Below are positions 42,018 through 52,611 of a stretch of 64,000 nt of DNA, one piece after another. Numbering within the stretch: the stretch's first letter is position 1; each line of letters opens with the position of its first letter. The stretch comes from Ichthyophis bannanicus (Eukaryota > Chordata > Amphibia > Gymnophiona > Ichthyophiidae). Below the pieces are notes generated by a model. That model was not told where the DNA came from. It searched no databases and saw nothing but the letters and a program-made list of their open reading frames with translations. The translations under genes were made by a program, and so were the position numbers. The DNA lies in the NCBI GenBank assembly GCA_033557465.1, contig CM066043.1:107498278-107562277 (forward strand), in the 5' to 3' direction.

Positions 42018-43476
42018 TGTGGCAAAGTCAACCATTTTGAGCATGGGGGAGGTGAACAGCATAAGGAATTCACCTTAATCAAAGGGCCTCTGTTAGGTGC
42101 GCAGGGTCAAAAGGCCAGAGTCACAGTTCAAAGGCAGAAAAAACCCATCTGGAACAAGTTCCAGGAAATGCTTGACAGTGTAAGAGGGATAGATTGCAAG
42201 CACGAGGACAAGAACCCTCACTCTAGTAACTGCACTGATTATTCTGATGTCAGAAGGCAGGGGGATTACAAACACCTGGGAGAGAAAGAGGTGGGGTTGG
42301 ATCCCAGTGAGTATAAACCTTGGTTAAACTATGGAGAGAGTAGCAGAAGCTGGAGGAGGAGTGGATGGAGAAGGAGCAGAGGAAGCAGCAGAGGACAGAC
42401 TTCAGAGCGGCAAGGACGATGGAATGCTGGAGAAGCCAGAGCAGGTGCTAACTTCTGGAGACAGGCTACACTACCCATTGCTGAGAAAGGTGATTTCCCT
42501 GAATCACGTTTGCAACAAAGGTGGGAGCCAGGAAGGAGAGAAGCTTTCAGACCACCAGAGAGGTTGTCAGCAGGGCACTCTGATCAAGTGGGTCAGTCAG
42601 AACCTATGCAATTGGGAGAACCAGTGTCAGAGCTAGGGGAAGAAGAGGATATGTTGATGGATTGTTCTTTATGCCAAGCTCTAGACTTAAAGTGTCTGAA
42701 GAAAGGCCAGCCTTGAAAGAACTGTTCCTCTTGCTGAAGTAACCTTAGAACTAAGCAGTGAGAGAGTAAATTCCTGTGTGTTTTGAAAGGAGGAATTTAC
42801 TGCAGCATAAACTAGTGAAGTAAGGCTGTGATTCATGCTTCTGAGTCAGCTGTGTTGAAACTCTACAATGGAGAGAAAGTTAATTGGCTGCTAGAAGTGT
42901 TTGTGCTTTGCTCCTGTCCCATATGAGAAAGCCTGCTTTAAGAGTTTGTGCTTTATAGCAGGCTTTTCTTATAAACAGGAGCAAGAGTCTTGAGGACACT
43001 GTGAATGCTTATTTCATAACCTAAGTTTGGTTCTTCACCTGGAAGTGCAGCCTAGGGAAAATTATGGCTGAGTGAAGATAAATTTGCCATAGAAGGAGTA
43101 AAGTTTGTTTTTCTATTGCTCTGATTGACAACGGACAATTAAGAAAAGTGGCATCTTGTTATATGTGAAAAGGCTAAGCTTCTGCAGTGAAGAGGACTTT
43201 AAAAGCCAATGTTGAATTCTGTTTGTTTTGCCACCAACCTGCTGAACCTTAAGCAAAAATCCTATAATATAAAATTCTGTAAATGGTACCAGGAACCTGA
43301 TCTGTTCTATTGTGTTCAAAATAAATTCTTTTTCTGTCATAAGCCTTACCCTTGGTTTAACACGACTACAATCCTTCTACTTAAAGCATAAATATAACAG
43401 CTGATAGAAGAAGGTTCTCAACCACCATGCCCTCAACAACTAGAAGACTAGTGGTTTTGGCGTTGTGCTTGTGACA
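42018..43476 (+). mobile_element. long solo-LTR-like unit with internal ORF (copy 3)
   Basis: TGTGGCAAAG...CTTGTGACA with the 4-bp duplication GGGT (42014-42017 and 43477-43480). It interrupts the polB exonuclease coding at a Gly-Ser-Lys-Gly stretch, and the uninterrupted first copy of that stretch (about 41,430) shows the empty site. 1,459 bp. No gag or pol inside. Confidence 0.8.
42168..42716 (+). CDS. LTR-encoded ORF, Met-Asp-Cys-x-x-Cys tail family (copy 3)
   Basis: 182 codons, shorter than the other two copies. Arg/Ser/Gly-rich and hydrophilic (SSRSWRRSGWRRSRG), then PMQLGEPVSELGEEEDML and MDCSLCQALDLKCLKK. It shares the acidic-patch plus MDCxxC end with the ORFs at 3,563-4,453 and 37,452-38,357, and adds a third Cys. 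The helical segment of the others is missing or displaced. Function unknown. Confidence 0.5.
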   Translation: MLDSVRGIDCKHEDKNPHSSNCTDYSDVRRQGDYKHLGEKEVGLDPSEYKPWLNYGESSRSWRRSGWRRSRGSSRGQTSERQGRWNAGEARAGANFWRQATLPIAEKGDFPESRLQQRWEPGRREAFRPPERLSAGHSDQVGQSEPMQLGEPVSELGEEEDMLMDCSLCQALDLKCLKKGQP

Positions 43477-44480
43477 GGGTACTGTCTACACTTTTTTAAT
43501 ACTCTGGAAAATCAAAATTATGTGGGCCCCATGCCGGGTGTTGAACATTACGGTTTGGGAAACATGTTGCCTGAAGAAAAAGAGGAATTTTTACAATGGT
43601 ACAAAGAGAATCAGCATAAAACTTTTAATATGCAAAAAGATCTGGCTTATTACTGCCAGCAGGATGTATCTATTTTGCGGCAGGCCTGTGTTCTCTACCG
43701 AGCTGAAATCATGAAAATGACAGAGAAAGAAGTGGTTGTAGAGCAGAGTGGCATATCAGAAATTCTAACAAGTTGTTTAGAACCTTTCTAATATATAACC
43801 CTTGCATCTGTATGTATGGCTATGTTCAGATTAATGTTTTTAGAACCCAAGACTGTGGCACTCATTCCACCGGATAACTATCACCGGCAGACAAAGAGAT
43901 ATTCATCCCCCGCTATTCAATGGCTGATGTATGTAGAGGCCAAAGAAAACATACAGATCACACATGCTCTGAAAGGTGGCGAAAAAAGGTGGGGTTTTAT
44001 TTTCTTGATGGTTATGCAGTGATCGATGGGATAGAAACAGCTTTTGAATTTAATGGTTGTTTTCATCACTGCTGTCCGAGTTATTATAACGATAAAGACC
44101 AGAATCCTGTAACAGCCACGACCTATGTTTTTTTTTTATTACAAAACACAGCTAAAAGCTGCATTCCTGGAAATCCGGGGTTTCAAGATCATAAGTCTAT
44201 GGGAGCACGAGTGGAAGCGGATGGTAAAAGAAAATGACGGGGGCTGTGCAGGTTTCATGGCAGACTCCGCATTACCGCAACCTTTGATTCCACGAGATGC
44301 CCTTTTTGGGGGTTGAACAAATGCCATTTGTCTGTACCACAAAACAAGACCTGGGGAAAAAATACACTACTATGATTTTACTAGTCTATATCCTTTTGTC
44401 AATAAAACAAAGGAATATCCAATAGGCCATCCACAAATCATTTATGACAAATTTGGCCCCCCTACAAATTACTTTGGTTT

Positions 44481-46220
44481 TATTTATTTATTATTTATTT
44501 ATTTATAGTTTTTCTATACCGCGCTATTTACCATCAGCGCGGTTCACAGGCAACAAACTCGCACAGCAGGAAAAGCCATACTGCGTTTTACATTGAACAG
44601 GGTATTGAACACATTTTACATTGAACAGGGTATTGAACATGGAACACAGGCTAACTATATACATCATGGAACTATATACAACATGGGATTATATACAGGT
44701 TGATAACAGTAGTAAGATATCAACTAGGCATTATTCATCGTAAACATGGCTTGAGGGGTAATGTCGTATGTTAGCATGTTAAAGGCTAATTTGCTGGGGG
44801 CACAGGAGTGAGATTAACGGAAGAGGGGATAAAGGAGGAGTGAACAGTGGTTGGTTATGTGATTTCTTCAGAGTTGAGGAAGTGCTGAAGAAAGAGGTGA
44901 TGTTTCAGCTCCTTCCTGAACTGAGAGAGGCTGTTTATAGCTCGGATGTTTGCTGGAAGCGCGTTCCAGCAATGGGGGGCATAAAGTGCAAAGGCTCGGT
45001 TTCCTGTAGCCTTATTACATTTGGTGAATGCTTTTGGGAGGCATAAGGTGTTGGCAGCAGCAGCTCTTCTCAGTCTAACGGGGGGATGAGCCGGATAAGT
45101 TCGGAGAGGGAGCTAGATGTGCAGTTGTTAATGGCTTTGAATGTCATTGTCAGTATTTTAAAAGTGATTCTGCTGTGAACAGGGAGCCAGTGTAGATCTT
45201 TTAGGATAGGGGTAATATGGTCTCTTCTGGATGCTCCGTATAGGGTCCTTGCTGCAGTGTTCATTGCTATCTGCAATGGGAGGAGTGAACTCTTTGGTAG
45301 ACCATGCAGAATGGAATTGGCATAGTCAAAGTGCGGCATCACCATTGCCTGAAACACTGTTCGGAAGTCTTTTGGCTCTAGAAGCTGTCTCATGTGTCGC
45401 ATCATCCGGATTTTATGGTAAATTGCTTTTACTAGGTTACTTATATGGGCATTTAGGTCCAGGTGTTGGTCGAGGGTTATTCCGAGGTATCGTAACGAAG
45501 TCTTAGTAGGAAGCTCCGCACCACGTACCTTCAATGATGTAGGTGGGATGAATGTCTGATCTCTACTGATGAAAAGCACATCTGTCTTTTTGAGGTTTAT
45601 CATTAGCTTCTGGGAGTGTAACCAATCCGAGACTGCATCGAAGCAGGAGGATAGCTGAGATAAGTCTGGGTGCTCAGTGGAAATTGGAGTAAACATAAGG
45701 ACGTCATCAGCATAGACTAAGCAGTCAATGTTGAATGATCTAATGATGGTGCAAATAGGTTGCATATACACATTGAAAAATAGGGCTGAAAGAGATGAGC
45801 CCTGTGGGACACCTCTGGTTTGAGGGAAAGGGGTGGACTTGGATGCGCGAGAACGAACATGCTGCCATCTGTCCTTAAGGTAGGAGGCACACCAGGTTAG
45901 AGCATTTCCATGAATTCCCTTCTCATTTAGGCGTAGTAGGAGTAACTCATGGTTGACAGAGTCGAAGGCGGCTGCAATGTCAAGGAACACTAGAGCGAAG
46001 CCTTGTCTGATGTTATCCAGACCTGTTATCAACGTGTTGAGTAAAGTTGTTAACAATGTTTCGACACCATGAGCCTCCCGGAAACCATGTTGACAGGGGT
46101 CGAGGGGAGCGTTGTTCTCAATGTGGTGGTTCAGTTGACGCTGGGCTATTTTTTCCATGATCTTAGCTAGGAGTGGGATACTGGAGATGGGTCTAAATGA
46201 GTCCAACTTTTCTGGGTCCA
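44481..46220 (-). mobile_element. L2-like LINE inserted in polB
   Basis: The minus-strand 3' end lies at the left: AAATAAAT tail at 44,481 and hairpin stems around 44,518-44,543 (CCGCGCT/AGCGCGG type). The 5' truncation is at about 46,220, where polB coding resumes. It is the best-preserved member of the family in the window. Confidence 0.85.
45070..46218 (-). CDS. LINE reverse transcriptase C-terminal half, uninterrupted
   Basis: About 383 codons open without a stop: FRPISSIPLLAKIMEK, DPCQHGFREAHGVETL, FLDIAAAFDSVNHE, GVPQGSSLSALFFNVYM, YADDVLMFTP, RYLGITLDQHLDLNAH, HFDYANSILHGLP and LHWLPVHSRITFK. The catalytic Asp residues are present. The endonuclease part is lost by 5' truncation. The codons before about 46,218 in this frame are antisense polB and not part of the LINE. 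Young compared with the relatives at 1-1,396 and 6,126-7,338. Confidence 0.85.
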   Translation of the reverse strand, partial: DPEKLDSFRPISSIPLLAKIMEKIAQRQLNHHIENNAPLDPCQHGFREAHGVETLLTTLLNTLITGLDNIRQGFALVFLDIAAAFDSVNHELLLLRLNEKGIHGNALTWCASYLKDRWQHVRSRASKSTPFPQTRGVPQGSSLSALFFNVYMQPICTIIRSFNIDCLVYADDVLMFTPISTEHPDLSQLSSCFDAVSDWLHSQKLMINLKKTDVLFISRDQTFIPPTSLKVRGAELPTKTSLRYLGITLDQHLDLNAHISNLVKAIYHKIRMMRHMRQLLEPKDFRTVFQAMVMPHFDYANSILHGLPKSSLLPLQIAMNTAARTLYGASRRDHITPILKDLHWLPVHSRITFKILTMTFKAINNCTSSSLSELIRLIPPLD

Positions 46221-47339
46221 TAAAAGCAAAAGTATATCCTCCACGAAAGCTCTTTTTCCCGGTGTTACCCATACGGTTGGGCGGTAAGCTTATGTTTCCT
46301 CTGTGTCATACGTATGCTGACACACGGCAACAGGAAATGTGTGCCCACACGGATGAGGAGAGAGCTTTTGTGGGGACTTGGTGTATGGTGGAGATGAATT
46401 TAGCCATTGTAAAAGGGTATGTGGTTGTTGAAATCTATGAAATCTGGCATTTCAAGCAAAAATCTGATAATCTCTTTTCCGAATACATCAAAATGCACCT
46501 CCGTCAAAAACAAGAGGCTTCAGGCTACTCCCGGTGTTGCAATGATATTGAAAAACAAAATGTGTACATAGCTGATTTCTTTAGAAAAGAGGGGGTGTGT
46601 TTGCGTGCAGACCAGATTAATGTAAACCCTGCTAAGCGTCAAATAGCAAAACTTTTCTTAAATTCCCTGTGGGGTAAATTTGGTCAAAGAACAATCCTGC
46701 CTACCACAAGCATTGTGAGAGAACCTGATGATCTCTTTAAATATCAGTTTTCTCCAGAATTCGAGGTTTCATCATGCAATTTTATTGATGATGAAACAGC
46801 CTGTGTGTCTTGGAGGCACTCAAAAGACCGCTGTATATTGTCGGGTAGCACCAATGTTTTCATTGCCTGTTTTACAACGGCTTATGCACGCTTGGAGTTG
46901 TACAATCTTCTAGATAGTTTGCAAGAGCGCTGCCTGTACCACGATACAGATTCTGTGATATTTCTAAGTCGAGAGGGAGATTGGAACCCATCTTTGGGTG
47001 ATTATTTAGGTGAGCTCACAAGTGAGATACCCTCAGATGAACATATCACAGAGTTTGTATCAGCGGGTCCTAAAACATATGGTTACAAGCTGTCAAGCGG
47101 AAAGACCTGTATGAAAGTGAAAGGAATTACGTTAAACATAGAAAACTGCCAGAAAATCAATTTCACTAGTTTGAAAGATCTAGTTTTGGACTACAAGCCT
47201 GGGGCAGCAGATTTACCCCAGAAAAAGATAGGAGTACAGCAACCTGGTATTATAAGAAACAAAAAGGGTTGGACAATAGAGACGGGTGTGATTAAAAAAA
47301 CACAAAAGGTTGTGTATGACAAAAGGGTGAAGTTGTAGG

Positions 47340-48362
47340 ATGGCTTTAACACATTACCTTACGAATACTAGCGTGGTGGATGTGCGCTGGTCACATCATT
47401 TTTCTTGTATTTTAGCTGGGCCATCCAATTCTGGCAAGAGCTTCTTTGTTAAAAAGTTGTTAGAACACGCTGGTCGTGTATTGACTGTCATGCCTAACAA
47501 TATTGTATGGTGTTACAGTTGCTGGCAACCTTTGTATAAAGAAATATCCTTTTATTACATTTATGGACACTTTGCCTGATACTTTTAATGATGAACGAAT
47601 GTTTCCAACCAATAAAGTAAACTTGGTTATTGTTGATGATCTAATGGATTCTGCCTGTAAAAGTGATGAAATAGAGAGTCTTTACCAAGTATGTGCATCA
47701 CAGAAACCTGAGCATCATATATATTGTTCAAAATGTTTTCTGCCAAAGGCAAAGCAAGCTGAACTATAACTTTAAATACCAAATACATGGTGCTCTTTAA
47801 GAACCCTAGAGATAAGTTACAGATTGCCATTCTAGCCAGGCAGATGTACCCTGGAAAATCAAAATTCTTTTTATTTATTTATTATACATTTGTATACCAC
47901 TACTTCCAGCGATCAGCAGCGGTTTGATTACAGATTGGAAATTGTCAAATCATGACAGGAAATTTTTTGAGGTATAAACACATTGATTAGACAGGAAAGC
48001 ACAGCACACAGAGAACTATTTTACAGGGAACATGGGCTATGGAGGGTTAAGTGGCTTGCCCAAGACCACAAGGAGCACCTGTGGGACTAGAAACCCCAGT
48101 CCTTCCGGCCCAAGGTTGCTGTCCTCCAGTGGGAGTTGAACCCCTGACCTTCTGGCCTGAAGTACCTTGCCCCAACCACTAGGCCACTCCTCCACTCCTT
48201 TTTAGAAGTCTTCGAGGATGCCACCAGAAAGCCGTTTGGTTATCTCGTTGTGGATTTAAATAACACAACGCCTGAGGCTTACAGACTGAGGACGGATATC
48301 TTCCCGCCAGATTGGACTACGGTATACTGTGAAAAACCACAAATCCCACATAAAAAGAAATG
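47340..48362 (+). pseudogene. FtsK/A32-type packaging ATPase, interrupted
   Basis: The ATG at 47,340 follows the polB stop by one base, as in a compact viral gene array. Walker A GPSNSGKS (about 47,415), Walker B NLVIVDDLM (about 47,625) and the C-terminal FGYLVVDLNNTTPEAYRLRT (about 48,240) fit Polinton-type genome-packaging ATPases. Lesions are a frameshift near 47,510-47,575, another near 47,760, and a CORE-SINE at 47,867-48,197 that splits the C-terminal part. Coding ends at 48,362. Confidence 0.85.
47867..48197 (-). mobile_element. CORE-SINE with tRNA head inserted in the ATPase
   Basis: On the minus strand: A box TGGCCTAGTGG (48,177-48,187), B box GGTTCAACTCC (48,132-48,142), a CORE-like CTTGGGCAAGCCACTTAACC, an L2-like 3' end (AAACCGCTGCTGATCG...GTGGTATAC) and an AAATAAAT tail. 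A CTTTTTA duplication (47,867-47,873 and 48,198-48,204) flanks it. It shares its 3' end with the LINEs here. Confidence 0.85.
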
Positions 48363-48407
48363 AATATGTAACCGGCCCTTTATACATGCTTGTGTGTCTC
48401 AGACAAC

Positions 48408-48737
48408 ATGTCTCGCCGTGTAAAGAGAAACCTGCACCTTTTAAAACTTTTGGTTCAAGCCTCTCCGCAGCACTGAAAAGCTATCCTGAATACAGCTTCG
48501 AATGATTTGGTAGCAACTATGGTTGAAATCGCTCTCAACACCCTAAAATGTAACATTCCTCTTTCACAACACCAGATTAAGGTTTTAAAAGGGAAGCGTC
48601 ACGCCATAAAGAGTCTGTGTGATAAAAGACTACCCATTAAAAAAATCAAGCAATTGGTGAGACAGTCGGGTGGATTTATCAGTCCCCTGTTAAGTTTTGC
48701 ATTACCATTGATAACGGGGCTTCTGACAAACCGCTAA
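48408..48737 (+). pseudogene. small basic virion-type protein, one internal stop
   Basis: The ATG at 48,408 opens MSRRVKRNLHLLKLLVQ. A TGA at 48,474-48,476 interrupts, and the same frame continues to 48,737 with NIPLSQHQIKVLKGKRHAI and a C-terminal hydrophobic hairpin (GGFISPLLSFALPLITGLL). Basic N-terminus plus a Gly-Phe/Leu-rich tail is the pattern of adenovirus-like core or membrane-lytic proteins found after the ATPase in Polintons and adintoviruses. The exact counterpart is not certain. Confidence 0.65.
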
Positions 48738-48905
48738 TGCAGCATGCTGAAAAAATGTACATAGTCCCTAGTCAACAACTAGAGCGCTTGAGAAATCCAC
48801 CAGATCGGGATGAAAATATTAGAACCACGACCATTCATAAGTTAGATGAAGAAATTAAAAACATCCTGCAAAGTGCTGGTATGTGTGAACACGAAAAGGC
48901 TAAGG
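48737..48905 (+). pseudogene. Polinton conserved small gene, 3' truncated
   Basis: The start codon overlaps the previous stop (TAATG). The protein starts MQHAEKMYIVPSQQLERLR and proceeds through a helical KLDEEIKNILQS and CEHEKAK before the frame enters DIRS-like DNA at about 48,906. The wording resembles the short conserved gene found between the core protein and the capsid gene in many Polintons. Function unknown in the family. Confidence 0.6.
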
Positions 48906-50100
48906 CCACATCAGTGTACAACTGTAAATCGTCACTGGATACCTCGGGCTCCAGCAGAACAGAAGTCCCATTGAAGTCCCCCAAAAAACGATCCCACACC
49001 CGCAAATCTGCCCGCATTGCTGTCGTCACCCGAATCCGGTGATGAGGTTTCCGCACCCCAACCGTCGCACAGGCCAACCTCCTGGAAAACACCCGCCCCA
49101 TCGGAATCGTCCGACAGGCAAAATTCAAGGACCCCAACAGGGACTGCAACTCCCGCAAAGAAACCTTGCGAGCCGACAACACTTGGGCCACCGAAATCCA
49201 CAAGCGAGCGACTTTGTCTTGAGGCAAACGCGCCACCATGTCCTCCGAATCCAGCTCCACACCCAAAAAGGTCAACCGCGTAGTCGGACCCTCGGTCTTC
49301 CCGTCCGCCAAGGGGACCCCAAACTCCTGCGCCAGCCGCACAAAGCCAGATAACAGCCCTTGACATTCCCCGGAGTTCGCTGCTCCTACAAACAAAAAAT
49401 CGTCCAGGTAATGCACCACGGACGACAGGCCAGATGAGTGAACCAGCACCCACTCCAAGAAGGTACTAAACATCTCAAAGTAAGCGCAAGAGATAGAACA
49501 GCCCATCGGCATGCACTTGTCGAAATAATACCCACCTTGAAAGCAAAATCCCAACAAGGGGAAGGAAGACGGGTGGACGGGTAACAAACGAAAAGCCGAT
49601 TCAATGTCCACCTTCGCCAGTAAAGCGGACCGACCGGCTCCGCGCACCAGCAAAGCAGCCTTATCGAAGGAAGCGTATCGAACCGTACAAAATTGATGCG
49701 GGATAGAATCATTCACGGAAGCCCCGATTGGACAGGACAAATTGTGAATCAACCGGAATTTGCCCGGCTCTTTCTTGGGCACAACACCCAAAGGCGAAAT
49801 CACCATGTTAGAAAACGGAGGCTCCAAGAAGGGGCCCGCCACCCTCCCCAATTGCAATTCGCTCAACAATTTGCCCTGAACCACCTCCGCCCAACGACGT
49901 ACCGAAGGGGAGTTCTGAGCAGACGGCGCCGACACCACCCCCCTCACCGGGATAACGAAACCGTTCCTAAACCCAAAGCCCAGAATCGCCGCCTCACGCC
50001 TCCGGGGATAACGACTTAGCCACCCTAAGAAGGCCTCCACCCGAACCGGGGAGGGGGCGCGCCCGCGCCACTCACTGCCCTTTTGGGGCAGGACCGGCCA
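48906..50100 (-). pseudogene. DIRS-like reverse transcriptase, 3' truncated
   Basis: The frame is open from well upstream, but RT-like sequence starts around 50,090. Blocks: VVPKKEPGKFRLIHNLS, AKVDIESAFRLLPVHP (first catalytic Asp), MPMGCSISCAYFEMF, HYLDDFLFVG (Asp pair), FLGVELDS and LGSLNFACRTIPMGR. It ends in the first RNase H strand (LQLYTDVA) at about 48,906. RT is uninterrupted. Wording such as 'MPMGCSISCAYFE' is characteristic of DIRS/Ngaro-type RT rather than of retroviruses. Confidence 0.8.
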
Positions 50101-51232
50101 TGCCAGAGGAGCCCTTCTTAATGCACTTGACCACGGAATGGGGACCCCCGCACAAGGAACAAGCGTGCTGGAACTTGCAATCGGGAAAAGGACAGATGGA
50201 GCGGTTGAAACGCCAGCACACTTCACCGCTCCCGGCCGAGACTGCCTTTGAGGGCACCCCGGCTGCCCCCCCTTGAAAGGGCCGCGCCGCCCCACCCACC
50301 ACCCCGACACCACTCTTACCCCCACCCCCAGCACCCGCACCGGACCTCGCCGACATCTGGGTCAACCACAGGTTAATGTCCTGCGTGCCCCACGAAAGCG
50401 AGCGGCTCTCCTCCATCCGGTCCCTGAACTTTTCATCGTAATTCAGCCAAGACCAGCCATCGTGCGTCTGAGACGCCTCGAGGATGGAATCAGCATACGC
50501 CAGCAGCATCCCATACTGCGCCGGATCACGCTGGCCCCAAACACTGGCCAACCGCAAAAATGAACGCGTCCAGTTAACCACATTACGCGCCACCTTCCTA
50601 ACCCGGCTGGCCTTCTCATCATCCTTTCTCTTTTTCTGACTCTCGCCCGAGCGCTTCCTCCCCTCTAACAAATGGAAGATATCAATGTAGCGTCGCTTTC
50701 GAATTTTACGCCGCAGCTTACGGTGGCACCCCCACCCACAATTCCGGCAAAGACACCACCGAAGAGGCCCCCCCACCCACACCTAAGCCCCCCCCCGCAA
50801 TCTGGAAGCTGCCGAACCCCCCCCCCTCCCGACCCCCCCGGACGAACCACTTGAGGAGGAAGAGGACGAGGACGAGTCCGAGCTGCGACGCCGCCGACAC
50901 GACCGCCGGTGCTTTTTACGCGAAGCCCCCCCTTTTTCCTTTGACGACTCACCCCCTTCCCCCATTAACTCACCCGGCGCAGCAATCAGCTCACCAGCCA
51001 CCGCAAGGTCCTCGCCATCGGCGCGCGCTACATCCCTGGAACACCGTTGGGCCGACTCCGCTGCCGCTCCACACTGCGACTCAGCCCCAGCCAAAGGACT
51101 CATCCAGCTCTCTCCGCCAGCCGCACCCACGGGCCACGAGGGCTGCACCATAAAGTTCCCCTGCGGAGACAAAAAGGGAAAAACAGGGGGGGAACCGACA
51201 CCGGCCAGGCCGGAGGCCAAGGACCTCCCCAC
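50072..51232 (-). pseudogene. DIRS-like gag, with in-frame stop
   Basis: Two stretches in one frame (51,232-50,786 and 50,782-50,072) are separated by a TAG at about 50,783. The first is low complexity with Ser repeats and a basic RKKHRRSCRRRR patch. The second has a helical core (RDPAQYGMLLAYADSILEAS) and a Cys-rich end (CWRFNRSICPFPDCKFQHAC, then CGGPHSVVKC) of CCCH plus CCHC flavour. The overlap with the RT start (50,072-50,100) suits a frameshift or reinitiation mechanism. Confidence 0.6.
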
Positions 51233-52224
51233 CCCGCCCTAGAGGTACCCTGCCCCCCAGACATCCACTGCTCCCACGGGGAAGCCCCCCCCCGGCGTGC
51301 CAAAGCCACCGGGACCCAGGAACCACCCTGCGGGCCCGCCACAGCTAGCAACCCACGGTGCCCCATTGGGCCATAACCCTCCCCCTTGGCCCGGTGCCCC
51401 GAATTCACCTCCCGCCCCCCCACACCCCCCACAGCCCCCACCCCAACCCCCCCCCACATCCCCCACCCGTACCGCTCCAGCCCCACCCTGCAACCCCTCC
51501 CCCACCCCTTGAGATCCACTGTGAGGGCGGGAACCCTTCCCACCTTTTTGGCCCCGCACCGCACCTCCCCTCCCCGGCCCCTTTCGCCCCCCCCACCCCC
51601 TCCACAACCCCCACCCCAACCCCACACACCGGCCCAGGCAACCCCCCACCTCTCACAGTGCCCCCCCTTGACCTAGACCCCCGCCCCTTCGCTGCAGCTT
51701 TAGCAGGGGCCAAACCCCCAGCCTTTGCCTTGCCAGGCATCTCCCCCCTTCACAAGCACAGCCGCAGACCTGCAGCGACCAGCAAAAGGCCTCTGAGCCG
51801 CTAGGCCCCACCACGTGCTGCCACCCGAATCACCCGCGACCCCCCCAACAAGCAGCCCCACACTCACGCTACCAGGAGACAACGCGGAGCACCACCCAGC
51901 TCCCGATTAGGCTCTTGCTCCCAAACCCGCGGCACACAGCAGACTCCCGAAGAACACAGGTACGCCGGCACCGAACGCAGCCTCTGCTCGACTGACCACG
52001 CGGAGGCTGCCCAGCTTCAACTCCCCCCCCACTCCCCAACCCCCAAGGCGCTAATTGGCTCCCGTGAGGCCGCGACCCACGGGAGCCAATCAATTTAAAA
52101 GACGCGCGCGCGCGCCGCATCAGGGCCACGCACGCGTACCCCGCCCAGGCCGCGCACAGGGTCCCCGCGCCGGGCCGCGCGCCCGGTTAATGTCGGCCAC
52201 CGGGACCCTGCCCGCGGCCTCGGG

Positions 52225-52597
52225 ATATCATAATGTTTAAAATTGAAGGGGTTTTTAGCATAATTACCGCTGAAAGCATCATTATCCACAAATCCCAGCA
52301 CAATGAGTTTTGGTAGCTGCCCCAAAAAGAGAATTTCCTGGTTAGTCACACGGGCTCCGGCGGTTATGCTAAACACCTTCAGCCCCACACAGTCAATAGC
52401 ATACTTGACATTAGCTTTCAGCAGAGCTTCCGCATGTCTCAAGCGCACTCCGGGGGAAACTTTAACTCTCTTTACAAAGAGCGCAGCGTTTAGGATAAGG
52501 AGTTTATAACTTTCTTCGGCATCACCGCTCATTAAACAAAGAATTTTTGTTGCGGGTCAATTTAATTTTGAGATCCACACCATTAATCAATAGCTTT
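52225..52597 (-). pseudogene. Polinton capsid-protein fragment
   Basis: On the minus strand LLINGVDLKIKLTRNKN (about 52,590-52,540) is followed after a frame change by LFVKRVKVSPGVRLRHAEAL, ILFLGQLPKLIVLGFVDND and NPFNFKHYD. This order is characteristic of the Polinton capsid-type protein often labelled 'F54H12.2-like' in databases; I take it as the major capsid family but cannot confirm the fold here. Both ends are missing: upstream it is fused to polB exonuclease sequence, downstream it stops at the DIRS-like block. Confidence 0.7.
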
Positions 52598-52611
52598 TCT
52601 TGAAAAAAAAA

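Larger units (their letters stand above)
39733..47338 (+). pseudogene. polB: protein-primed family B DNA polymerase (left copy), interrupted
   Basis: In order: N-terminal region (39,733-40,780) with a frame break at a G11 run (40,308-40,318) and another at an A7 run (40,483-40,489); Cys/His zinc-type cluster (CPNCKLFC, CQKCESYVDKKHKC); exonuclease motifs DCECMQE (about 41,065), NSKGYDGYF (41,230) and YCQQD (41,605); a second, tandem copy of the exonuclease tail (41,943-42,017 plus 43,481-43,795) split by an LTR-like unit; a linker to YYDFTSLYP (motif A, about 44,375); a LINE (44,481-46,220); then an open frame to 47,338 with NSLWGKFGQR (motif B, 46,660), YHDTDSVIF (motif C, 46,940) and KTYGYKL. 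Catalytic residues are all present, but stops, shifts and three insertions make it dead. It stops one base before the ATPase start. Confidence 0.9.
48906..52224 (-). mobile_element. truncated DIRS-like (tyrosine-recombinase type) retrotransposon
   Basis: A GC-rich, CpG-rich block, unlike its AT-rich surroundings, with gag-like and RT genes on the minus strand. It lacks the RNase H remainder and the recombinase, because it stops at 48,906 where the Polinton gene begins. The 5' side (51,240-52,224) is C-rich, low-complexity leader with no supportable gene; many ORFs there are compositional. No target duplication is visible. DIRS versus the related Ngaro group is not settled. Confidence 0.7.

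Noticed and set aside
50783..51880. Many long Pro/Gly/Arg-rich ORFs on both strands
   Set aside because: They arise from C-rich low-complexity DNA lacking stops; only the gag-like minus frame has structure beyond composition.
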